Part shown: positions 1-6,330 of the stretch, one piece after another
Layout: every line of letters starts with the position of its first letter
Numbering within the stretch: position 1 is the stretch's first letter
Assembly: GCA_003354055.1 (NCBI GenBank)
Contig: PIVQ01000406.1
Coordinates: 1-6,678 of the forward strand
From: Desulfobacteraceae bacterium
Lineage (GTDB): Bacteria > Desulfobacterota > Desulfobacteria > Desulfobacterales > Desulfobacteraceae
Reading direction: 5' to 3'
Length of the DNA: 6,678 nucleotides
The notes under the pieces: generated by a model
What the model saw: the letters and a program-made list of their open reading frames with translations, nothing else
Databases searched by the model: none
Told to the model about the DNA's origin: nothing
Program-made: the position numbers and the translations under genes

Positions 1-375
1 ATCCAGGAGCTCTGCCTGCTGAACAAAACATTTTTCAATCTTACCGACAGCCTCCATGAGTACATGATCCGGTATGCCATCATGTTTTTTGACCACACCT
101 ACGGGGATACCGTGCTGCTTGAAGACATGGAGCAGGATTTCAGATTCCGCAGTCGTTTCTTTGGCCAGCCCCCCAAACCGTCCGTATCACCTTCCAAGGC
201 CAGAAAAGTGTTTCATCTAAGCAAGGAAGAATTCAAAGCCATGGATAAAAAGGCTCTGACCAGGGCGTTCCGTAAACTCGCCCGGGAACATCATCCGGAC
301 AAGGGCGGTGACCATGATAAGTTTGTAGAGATCAATGAGGCATATCAGGCATTGCTGAAAAAAATACGAAATTAA
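1..375 (+). CDS. J-domain (DnaJ-like) co-chaperone, 3' part only
   Basis: The frame is open from the first base, so the gene begins upstream of the window; 124 residues are visible. The ATG at 64 is internal and probably not the true start. The last 55 or so residues form a J domain: a basic helix II (KALTRAFRKLAREH) leads into the HPD signature (codons 292-300), then KGG and a helix III ending NEAYQALLKK. In the family, HPD stimulates the ATPase of an Hsp70 partner (DnaK type), so this should be a cytoplasmic chaperone adaptor that brings a client or site to Hsp70. The J domain is at the very C-terminus, as in DjlA-type and other type III J proteins, not at the N-terminus as in DnaJ itself. 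The visible region before it has aromatic and acidic stretches and a Pro/Ser linker (PPKPSVSPSKA) but no domain I recognise. The next gene lies 126 bases downstream in the same direction. Confidence 0.85.
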   Translation: MQELCLLNKTFFNLTDSLHEYMIRYAIMFFDHTYGDTVLLEDMEQDFRFRSRFFGQPPKPSVSPSKARKVFHLSKEEFKAMDKKALTRAFRKLAREHHPDKGGDHDKFVEINEAYQALLKKIRN

Positions 376-501
376 AGCAGGACAGCTCGAACCGTAATTT
401 CCGTCAGGCTTTTTTTACGGTCTTGTGATAGAATCAGTATCTTAGGAAATTTCACAATAGGCATCGTTTTATCATTTCGTAATGTCCAAGGGAGACAGGT
501 T

Positions 502-2415
502 ATGGGGTTTTCACATCTTTTTTCGCCGGGCCGGATCGGAGAACTGAACCTAAAAAACAGAATCATCATGCCCCTGTACCCGACCAAATATGGGAAAAGC
601 AGCCGGGTCACAAACCAGATGCTGGCCTTTTACCGGGCAAGGGCAAAAGGGGGTGTGGGACTTATCGTTCTTGACTGCCCCTGCCTTGATTACCCTGCCG
701 CCTACAAGGGAGGCCATCAGCTTAGGTTTGATACAGAAGAATTTCAACAGGGAATTTTATCCCTTATCGGACTTATTCATGATCATGGCACCAAAGCCTT
801 TATGCATCTCAACTATCTGAAGGAAAGAGAAGCGTCTCCTCACACCCCGGGTGCGAAAAAGAAAAAAGACAAATGGGTTGTCCCCATCGGCAATACCATG
901 ACCCTTGATGAGGCGGAACTGATACGGGGAAAGATGGTATTGGGTGCAAAAACGGCAAAACAACTGGGCTATGACGGAGTTGAAATCCAGGCCAGTTACG
1001 GGGGCCTTATTGCCCAGCTGCTTTCCCCCCTGCTGAATCGCCGCACGGACAAACTTGGGGGAAGTTTTAAAAACCGGATCTCGTTTTTGATTCAACTCAT
1101 TAAGGATATCAAAAATGAGGCAGGACCTAAATTCCCAGTCATGGTCAAGCTGGTCTGCGATGAATTTGTTGAAGGCGGTATTACCATAGACGAGGGAATC
1201 CGCATCGCGAAGCAGGCGGAAAAGGCCGGGGCAGATGCCATCGTGGCAAACGGCGGGAATAAAGCCACAAAACACCTCACCATACCGGGCCAGGAATCGC
1301 CTCCAGTCCCCATGGTTCCCCTGGCAGCAGCCCTAAAATCAAAGATCAGCATCCCGATGATTGCCATCGGTAAAATCGGGGATCCAACTGAGGCAAACGC
1401 CATACTGTCAGCGGGACAGGCTGATTATATCGCTATGGCAAGAGGCCTGGTTGCGGATCCGGAGTGGCCGGTCAAGGCAGAAACAGGACGAGCGGACGAA
1501 ATCCGCTACTGCGTATACTGCCTGGAGGACTGTGCAGACAAAGGAGTTAAGGGAATCGGCAGATGCTGTGCGATCAATCCCTTTGCAGGTCTTGAACATG
1601 AGATGAAACTCGTGCCGGCAACACTTATCAAAAAGGTCCTGGTGGTCGGGGGAGGTCCTGCCGGAATCCAGGCAGCTTTTACGGCCAATGCCAGGGGCCA
1701 TGAGGTGACCCTGTGGGAAAAAGAAAAAGAACTCGGGGGCCAGGGCAGACTGATTCACATGGCCCCATTTAAAGATGAGATGAAAAAGGTAATGTCCCAT
1801 TTAATCCATACCCTTGAAAAAACAAAGGTAAATGTAACGCTCTCCCACAGGGCAGATCTGGAAAAGATTTCCAATTTTAAACCCGACAGCCTGATCATGG
1901 CCACCGGATCCTGCCCCACCCTGCCGGATTTTGCAGGAATAAACCCGGATAATGCCGTTCTGGCCAGGGATATTTATGAAGGCACTGAAATCCCGGGCAG
2001 AAAGGTCCTTATTATCGGCGGCGGGGATGTGGGGTGCGAAACAGCTGAATGGCTTGCGGACCAGGGAAAACAGGTTACGATTATAGAACTTTTACCCCAA
2101 ATTCTGAACAACATGAAAACGCTTCCCAAAAAACGGCTCACGGCAAGGCTGGCTGAAAAAGGGGTGAAAGTTCTAACCAGCACCCGGCTGATCCAGATAA
2201 ATACGGATTACATACGTCTTCTGGATAAAGAGGACAAAGAATTTAAAATCCAGGCAGACCGTGTGGTGATCGCCATGACGGGCAGGCCGGAGAACCGCCT
2301 TGTCAATGACCTGAAAGGAGTCATTGACAATCTTTTTGTCGCGGGCAATGCCACAGAACTGGGTAACCTGGGCAGCGCCCTGCGCAGTGGCACCAAGGTA
2401 GCTCTAAGCATATGA
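502..2415 (+). CDS. NADH:flavin oxidoreductase / 2,4-dienoyl-CoA reductase-like (FMN, 4Fe-4S, FAD)
   Basis: This 637-residue protein has the FadH/2-enoate reductase layout; E. coli FadH is slightly longer. Residues 1 to about 335 are an Old Yellow Enzyme TIM barrel: IGELNLKNRIIMP near 12-24, RAKGGVGLIVLD at 47-58, LNRRTDKLGGSFKNR at 178-192, and the flavin-phosphate region near 309-322 (YIAMARGL). Cys337, Cys340, Cys344 and Cys356 (followed by AINP) match the family's Cx2Cx3Cx11C 4Fe-4S ligands. Residues 378-388 (VVGGGPAG) bind FAD, 504-511 (IIGGGDVG) bind NAD(P)H, and LFVAGNA at 611-617 is the C-terminal FAD motif. Family members pass hydride from NAD(P)H through FAD, Fe-S and FMN to an activated C=C bond of an enoate or enoyl-CoA. 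The usual catalytic residues of the barrel are changed (see findings), so the substrate is uncertain. The ATG at 502 has GGGAG at 490-494, seven bases upstream. The gene overlaps the convergent transporter gene by 12 bases. Confidence 0.93.
   Translation: MGFSHLFSPGRIGELNLKNRIIMPLYPTKYGKSSRVTNQMLAFYRARAKGGVGLIVLDCPCLDYPAAYKGGHQLRFDTEEFQQGILSLIGLIHDHGTKAFMHLNYLKEREASPHTPGAKKKKDKWVVPIGNTMTLDEAELIRGKMVLGAKTAKQLGYDGVEIQASYGGLIAQLLSPLLNRRTDKLGGSFKNRISFLIQLIKDIKNEAGPKFPVMVKLVCDEFVEGGITIDEGIRIAKQAEKAGADAIVANGGNKATKHLTIPGQESPPVPMVPLAAALKSKISIPMIAIGKIGDPTEANAILSAGQADYIAMARGLVADPEWPVKAETGRADEIRYCVYCLEDCADKGVKGIGRCCAINPFAGLEHEMKLVPATLIKKVLVVGGGPAGIQAAFTANARGHEVTLWEKEKELGGQGRLIHMAPFKDEMKKVMSHLIHTLEKTKVNVTLSHRADLEKISNFKPDSLIMATGSCPTLPDFAGINPDNAVLARDIYEGTEIPGRKVLIIGGGDVGCETAEWLADQGKQVTIIELLPQILNNMKTLPKKRLTARLAEKGVKVLTSTRLIQINTDYIRLLDKEDKEFKIQADRVVIAMTGRPENRLVNDLKGVIDNLFVAGNATELGNLGSALRSGTKVALSI
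2300..2337 (+). terminator. Terminator-like hairpin inside the oxidoreductase gene
   Basis: TTGTCAATGAC (2300-2310) and GTCATTGACAA (2320-2330) form a perfect 11-bp stem with a 9-base loop, followed at once by TCTTTTT (2331-2337). This is the shape of an intrinsic terminator on the + strand, though the stem is poor in GC (4 of 11 pairs). It lies in codons for residues about 600-612, and the T tract ends 75 bases before the stop codon. On the - strand no T tract follows the hairpin, so it would not act as a canonical terminator for the convergent transporter transcript. The structure is plain in the sequence; its function is inferred. Confidence 0.5.
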
Positions 2416-3318
2416 TGAGGGCTTAACAGGCTCAGGCTCCGGCGCCAATGCCATGACAAATATGCCTGCCAGAACCAGTGTCATCCCGATACCATGGGTC
2501 ATGGTAAAACTTTCCTTGAGAAAGATACAGGAAAGGACCACTGCACTGACCGGCATAAAGGCGGAAAAAACCCCGGCTGTCGCCCCCGATACCCTGGAAA
2601 CCCCCTTGAACCAGAGCAGATAGGCCAATACGGTAAACACTGCACCAAAATAGACAATGGATCCCCATGCCCCGGTACTCACCGAACTGAAATCAAAATC
2701 CATTGCCTGGTAAATGGAAAAGGGTAGAAACATCACAAACCCGGCAAAACAGAGATAACCGGTCAGGGCCATATTTGAAATAGCCGGAGATATCTGTTTT
2801 CTCATAAGCAGAAAAAAAGCCTCACCCACTACGGCCCCTATCATCATCAGATTACCCACCATATGCTTAGCATCAATCCCGCCCTGCCCAACCAGGCCGT
2901 TAACACTGATGACGCCTCCCACAACCAGCAAAACCGCCATAGTCTGCCACATCCCGGGCCGCTCCCGAAAGAGAAAAAAGGCCACCAGCGCCATCATGGC
3001 AGGCGAGGTACTGGTAATAATCCCGGCTTCAATGCCCGAGGTATACCGCAGTCCAAGCAGCATCAGCACCGTAAACACAAACTGCCCGCAAAAGGCCATG
3101 ATGATCAATTGAACAAGATCCCTTTTCCCTATCTTAAACAGATTCTTTTCAGTCTTCATCAGCAGGGGCAGCATAAAAAGCGAAGCTATTGCAAACCGCA
3201 TGCCTGATGCCAGAAACACAGGAAACTCTTGAGTAATCACTTTTCCGAACACCACGGAACTGCCCACAATAATCATGGCCATGCTCAAATTGATACAGGC
3301 AACAAGTTTTGATCCCAT
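2404..3318 (-). CDS. EamA/DMT-superfamily transporter
   Basis: This 304-residue membrane protein has about ten hydrophobic segments, roughly at 5-27, 33-53, 69-90, 95-117, 125-141, 153-173, 181-203, 217-238, 244-267 and 274-292. This is the normal size and layout of a drug/metabolite transporter with two EamA repeats of five helices. Typical repeat signatures are the Glu after helix 4 and the glycine-rich helix that follows (FRERPGMWQTMAVLLVVGGV at 117-136), mirrored in the second half (FLKESFTMTHGIGMTLVLAG at 266-285). The family mostly exports amino acids, metabolites or drugs across the inner membrane; substrate cannot be read from the sequence. The C-terminal tail is short and Pro/Glu rich. 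The start is supported by AAGGAG on the minus strand (3326-3331), seven bases before the ATG. The gene converges on the oxidoreductase with a 12-base overlap and is divergent from the gene at 3766. Confidence 0.93.
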   Translation of the reverse strand: MGSKLVACINLSMAMIIVGSSVVFGKVITQEFPVFLASGMRFAIASLFMLPLLMKTEKNLFKIGKRDLVQLIIMAFCGQFVFTVLMLLGLRYTSGIEAGIITSTSPAMMALVAFFLFRERPGMWQTMAVLLVVGGVISVNGLVGQGGIDAKHMVGNLMMIGAVVGEAFFLLMRKQISPAISNMALTGYLCFAGFVMFLPFSIYQAMDFDFSSVSTGAWGSIVYFGAVFTVLAYLLWFKGVSRVSGATAGVFSAFMPVSAVVLSCIFLKESFTMTHGIGMTLVLAGIFVMALAPEPEPVKPSSYA

Positions 3319-3572
3319 ACATTCACTCCTTCATTTGAGTTCAACATGAGACCACACTGCCATAGAACAATTCTGCATTTCTTGGATAAAATTGCACTCG
3401 GGAAAACTTTTTCTGAGTCATTGATTGGCCAGAATCCTTGAGCGGTTTTCAAAAAAAAACAAATGCCCAAAATGTTACAAAAAGGGATTACCTTAAAAAG
3501 ACATTCAAGTTTTTCCTTGCACAATAAACAAACAGACGATATAAATCCATTATCAAATTAGGCGTATCCGGC

Positions 3573-3582
3573 GCTGATCAGC
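3573..3582. promoter_or_regulatory. Palindrome GCTGATCAGC, possible operator
   Basis: This is a perfect 10-bp palindrome in otherwise AT-rich DNA between two divergent genes. It is placed where a regulator of either gene could bind. It is too short to assign to a regulator family, and no other copy was noticed nearby. Confidence 0.2.
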
Positions 3583-3656
3583 AGTATAGTTCAAAAAAGT
3601 TCTACTTTGTGGCCTTTAGGCTATTAATACACTCTCTGACCGGAATGATCGGTTTA

Positions 3657-3723
3657 ATTTTATAAAAACAGCATCAAATTCTAATATCAAAGTTTCCTAT
3701 ACTCGGGACTATATTTTATAAAA
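3657..3723 (+). repeat. Two direct copies of ATTTTATAAAA
   Basis: The 11-base word ATTTTATAAAA occurs at 3657-3667 and again at 3713-3723, with starts 56 bases apart. The core TTTTATAAAA is its own reverse complement. The copies sit just upstream of the 3766 gene and could be paired protein-binding sites, alternative -10 elements, or chance in AT-rich DNA. Confidence 0.4.
3693..3722 (+). promoter_or_regulatory. Candidate sigma-70-type promoter for the cassette
   Basis: TTTCCT (3693-3698) could serve as a weak -35 and TATAAA (3717-3722) as a -10, with an 18-base spacer. The predicted start of transcription would be near 3729, leaving a leader of about 37 bases before the ATG at 3766. The -10 lies in the second copy of the ATTTTATAAAA box. 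The -35 match is poor and the area is AT-rich, so chance resemblance is possible. Confidence 0.3.
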
Positions 3724-3765
3724 TGCGTTTCGTTCTTAATTACAGGTAAAAAAAGGAGAGGGCAA

Positions 3766-5124
3766 ATGGTAGGTATTTTAGCGTCCGTAGGTACTGCAGT
3801 CGTCACGGGTCTTGCAAGCGGGGTCGCATCAAAGATTTCCGGAGAGGCAACTGGCTGGGTTTTAGACGAGATTTTCGGCGATCCGAATGATGAACAAGCA
3901 CAGGCGATTGAAAAGTTAGGCATGCAGCTTACCCAAGTGGCTGACGCTGTTGCAGCAATGGATAGAGAACTTAAGACGGATATGAAAATGATTCAGGCGG
4001 AGTTAAAAGCCATTGAACAGGAACAACTATATATTGCTTGGGAAATCCGCGATAATGATCTGCAAAATTATATCACGCAAATAAATGTTCAATACAATCG
4101 TTTTATAGAATACGCAGGCAACCCTCAAACAACGTCTCAGCAAGAAGTGACTAATTTAGTAGAGGAAATTCTAAACACCAACAATGGTGCTGCCGTGGTC
4201 ATGGCACAAATTAACACCTTATTGACCGGCAGCGGAAGCAACAAGAGTGTGTTGCAACTTTATACCGAAATGATCGCCCCCTTAATCATGGATGGCAAAC
4301 AGTCCTGTTATTCCGCTCTCGATGGCTATTTTAATTACTATGTTAATGCTGCCTATGCTCAACAACGTGCCCTATATTTATTGGTTGAAGCGTATCATCA
4401 GCAGAATAATGACCCCGTTGCCCAAGAGCAACGGATTAGTTATCAAAATTTTGTTAAGTCCCAGGAAATTCCTTTTGTATCCTCTATTGATATGATGCTG
4501 CGCCAGGAACTCAAGGGTGGAATTCGCCAAACTTCAGATTACCGTAGTTTTAGTTTAGACTATTGTAAAGGTCTCCAAGACTATTCCGGGCAGGCCTTCT
4601 ATTCAGGACACTATAATCCAACACCGGCAAGGGCTAAGGCGGAAAGAATTCTGACCAACTCACTATGTCTTAAGTCAACGGATAATCGGCTTGTGGTATG
4701 GATGATTTACCCGACACTTTCAGATTGCTATCCACATTACCCACAAAAGGACTTTGATGGACTCGACGTATTGGTCAGCGTTGCAGGGAACCCTTCTGCT
4801 CATGGTATTTCCCCAGATTATTCTGATATAGTCGCCATAGTGGCAGATGACAATCCTGGCTATGATTATTATAACAAACAACACAAATTTAAACGTATGG
4901 TCTATCAAAACCTACCCGGTGGAAGTTATGTACTCAAGGATATGAATAACACCCAGGGACTGGATCCTGTAGATGGATCAAACCAGCAGATCAATTATTT
5001 CGAAGCTCCTAAATACCTAGCATATCAAATGATCTTAAACACTACGGTACAAGGTAATTTTATGGATTTTTCAGTTTACGCTGATCGAAGAAATGCGGTT
5101 TATGGGTATTCATATACACCATAG
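3766..5124 (+). CDS. Unassigned protein, possible alpha-pore-forming-toxin-like
   Basis: I do not recognise this 452-residue protein as a named family. Residues 1-33 are hydrophobic and rich in Gly/Ala/Ser/Val, with GxxxG spacings at G15-G19 and G26-G30. There is no basic residue before K23, so it does not look like a Sec signal peptide. Residues 42-115 look continuously helical and charged (QLTQVADAVAAMDREL, then KMIQAELKAIEQEQ), probably a coiled coil or helical bundle. More helices follow to about 250. From about 300 the chain is rich in Tyr, Gly, Asp and Asn and looks beta-rich, ending YGYSYTP. Cysteines are at 181, 267, 301 and 321. A helical half with a glycine-rich membrane-inserting segment plus a beta, possibly binding, half recalls Cry-like and ClyA-like toxins; this rests on layout only. 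The start has AAGGAG at 3753-3758. A glycosyltransferase gene follows 12 bases later in the same frame. Alternatives are a secreted effector or a cell-surface protein. Confidence 0.85.
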   Translation: MVGILASVGTAVVTGLASGVASKISGEATGWVLDEIFGDPNDEQAQAIEKLGMQLTQVADAVAAMDRELKTDMKMIQAELKAIEQEQLYIAWEIRDNDLQNYITQINVQYNRFIEYAGNPQTTSQQEVTNLVEEILNTNNGAAVVMAQINTLLTGSGSNKSVLQLYTEMIAPLIMDGKQSCYSALDGYFNYYVNAAYAQQRALYLLVEAYHQQNNDPVAQEQRISYQNFVKSQEIPFVSSIDMMLRQELKGGIRQTSDYRSFSLDYCKGLQDYSGQAFYSGHYNPTPARAKAERILTNSLCLKSTDNRLVVWMIYPTLSDCYPHYPQKDFDGLDVLVSVAGNPSAHGISPDYSDIVAIVADDNPGYDYYNKQHKFKRMVYQNLPGGSYVLKDMNNTQGLDPVDGSNQQINYFEAPKYLAYQMILNTTVQGNFMDFSVYADRRNAVYGYSYTP

Positions 5125-5139
5125 GGCAATCAACCAGTG
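5123..5139 (+). promoter_or_regulatory. Weak ribosome binding site and GTG start of the glycosyltransferase
   Basis: The only Shine-Dalgarno-like bases before the GTG at 5137 are AGGG (5123-5126), which overlap the upstream TAG stop and sit ten bases from the start. The next in-frame ATG (5257) would remove the glycine-rich loop at residues 17-25 that this fold needs, so GTG is preferred. Translation probably depends on coupling to the upstream gene. Confidence 0.5.
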
Positions 5140-6327
5140 TCCAATCCTCTAACAATTCCAGGCCGGCGACTTGCCATCGTCGGTCTGGGCTTAGCCGCAA
5201 CCGGCCTTGGTCGGGTTTTATTTGAATTGATCCGGCACTTAAAGTCAAACTGGAATATGACCGCGGTATTACATGATGCTGATGGCAGTTTTCCGCTCAT
5301 CGACGGGATAAACACTCTGTCGACACATTTTCCGGCTATAAGCCTTGAAGTAACCAAAGAAGTGGAACAGTACCTTAAAGCTATCGCTCCAGATTGTGTG
5401 CTTGTTTTGGCACAACCCTGGAAATGTGCACCGTTAATTACAGGTATTCGACAAGCCCTCCCGGCCACAAAAATTGCCCTGTATATACCCATTGAAGGCA
5501 AACCATCGGGAGATACGATTGCCAACTCACTTGCTCCGGCCGACCTTAGCATTGTTTACACTCATGCAATGCGTGCCCAGCTAAAAGATCATGGATTGAA
5601 CCTGACAGCCATAGGTCACGGCTTTGATCCGCGCTGCACAGTGCCGATGCATGCAAAAAATCGAAAACAACTACGGCGACAATTATTCCCCAACAATGAG
5701 CAACTGTGGAATACACCACTTATTCTCAATGCAAACAGGATCTATTTTCGAAAACGCTTTGACCTTTGTATTGCCGGATTTGCAAAAGCCGCCGGGACAA
5801 TGGAGGCAAATCTCTATTTGCATATACCGGGCTTAAGCAGATATGAAGCAGGCAAATTATATCACCAGATTCATCAACTAAATATAGAACACCGGGTTTT
5901 TATCAATGTGTTAAATCCTGTCGGCGAACCACTTCCCTTTGAGGACTTAGTGCTTTTGATGCAAGCCTGTGATGTCGGTCTTACAACCTCAATGGGTGAA
6001 GGTTGGGGATTGGGATCTTTTGAACATGCGGCGACCGGAGCCGCGCAAATTGTACCGGACCATATTGGTTTTCGAGAAAACTGGGGTCCTGATAACGCTA
6101 TGTTTATACCTTGTGATGCCCCATACCCTGTCAGACACGAGGCTGTGGATATGTTTCCGCCATTAACCGGCGGTATAGCCAATGCGTTGATCAACCTACT
6201 GCAAACGCCTGAAACCATTAACTTGATGTCTTGCCGTGCACAACAAAATGCCCTACGTACAGAGCGCAGATGGAATTTCATAGCCAAACAGTTTGATACC
6301 GCATTGAGTAATTTAATCAAGCAGTGA
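5137..6327 (+). CDS. Glycosyltransferase family 4 (GT-B fold)
   Basis: This 396-residue protein has the length and marks of a retaining GT-B glycosyltransferase of the GT4 type. The N-terminal domain opens with a beta strand and glycine loop (IVGLGLAATGLGRV, 14-27). The C-terminal domain starts near 190 with LILNANRIYFRKRFD (195-209), whose Arg and Lys residues match the usual donor-phosphate contacts. It carries the EX7E motif: Glu288 and Glu296 in GEGWGLGSFE. Family members transfer a sugar from a nucleotide donor to a polysaccharide, lipid, protein or small molecule; neither donor nor acceptor can be read here. There is no signal peptide or membrane segment, so it should act in the cytoplasm or at the inner membrane face. 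It starts with GTG 12 bases after, and in the same frame as, the gene at 3766, so the two are almost certainly cotranscribed. It may modify that protein or a carrier linked to it, or act in a surface glycan. Confidence 0.9.
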   Translation: MSNPLTIPGRRLAIVGLGLAATGLGRVLFELIRHLKSNWNMTAVLHDADGSFPLIDGINTLSTHFPAISLEVTKEVEQYLKAIAPDCVLVLAQPWKCAPLITGIRQALPATKIALYIPIEGKPSGDTIANSLAPADLSIVYTHAMRAQLKDHGLNLTAIGHGFDPRCTVPMHAKNRKQLRRQLFPNNEQLWNTPLILNANRIYFRKRFDLCIAGFAKAAGTMEANLYLHIPGLSRYEAGKLYHQIHQLNIEHRVFINVLNPVGEPLPFEDLVLLMQACDVGLTTSMGEGWGLGSFEHAATGAAQIVPDHIGFRENWGPDNAMFIPCDAPYPVRHEAVDMFPPLTGGIANALINLLQTPETINLMSCRAQQNALRTERRWNFIAKQFDTALSNLIKQ

Positions 6328-6330
6328 TGT

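Larger units (their letters stand above)
3319..3765. other. AT-rich gene-free region between divergent genes
   Basis: This 447-base stretch separates the transporter from the cassette. I see no convincing reading frame and no RNA gene. It holds the transporter's ribosome binding site at one end and that of the 3766 gene at the other (AAGGAG 3753-3758, seven bases before ATG). It also contains a perfect 10-bp palindrome (GCTGATCAGC, 3573-3582), a short hairpin GCCT-TT-AGGC (3612-3621), a short inverted repeat ACCG/CGGT (3639-3653), and two copies of ATTTTATAAAA (3657-3667 and 3713-3723). Promoters for both directions must lie here, but only the rightward one has a passable candidate. Confidence 0.7.

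Noticed and set aside
377..421. Possible terminator or hairpin after the J-domain gene: T7 run at 410-416, AGC..GAC/GTC..GCT partial stem, and ACCGTAA (391-397)/TTACGGT (415-421).
   Set aside because: The stem before the T run has only two 3-bp pieces around a mismatch and an 18-base loop. The 7-bp repeat has a 17-base loop and no T run after it. Neither is convincing.
414..443. Promoter-like pair TTTACG (414-419) and TATCTT (438-443), 18 bases apart, and TAGAAT at 429-434, before the oxidoreductase.
   Set aside because: The matches are weak and none has both a good -35 and a good -10. The gene could equally be read from an upstream promoter.
757..1275. Open frame of 172 codons on the - strand inside the oxidoreductase.
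   Set aside because: It lies entirely opposite a clearly real gene, its translation shows no domain, and it lacks a ribosome binding context; it is a shadow.
3340..3420. Search for sigma-70 or sigma-54 promoter elements for the transporter on the - strand, including TGGCAG near 3356-3361.
   Set aside because: No -10/-35 pair with sensible spacing was seen, and the TGGCAG lacks a GC at the required -12 position.
3285..3524. 79-codon - strand frame across the transporter start and the intergenic region.
   Set aside because: It overlaps the well-supported transporter start in another frame, has no plausible ribosome binding site, and its residues look random.
3639..3660. Short inverted repeat ACCG/CGGT followed by a T-rich stretch, considered as a terminator.
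   Set aside because: The stem has only 4 bp, and no gene upstream on the + strand would need it.
4176..4189. CACCA/TGGTG hairpin inside the 3766 gene.
   Set aside because: A 5-bp stem in coding sequence is expected by chance and has no T run or other context.
5874..6320. Open frame of 148 codons on the - strand inside the glycosyltransferase.
   Set aside because: It is opposite the EX7E-containing C-terminal domain of a convincing gene, with no recognisable protein features.
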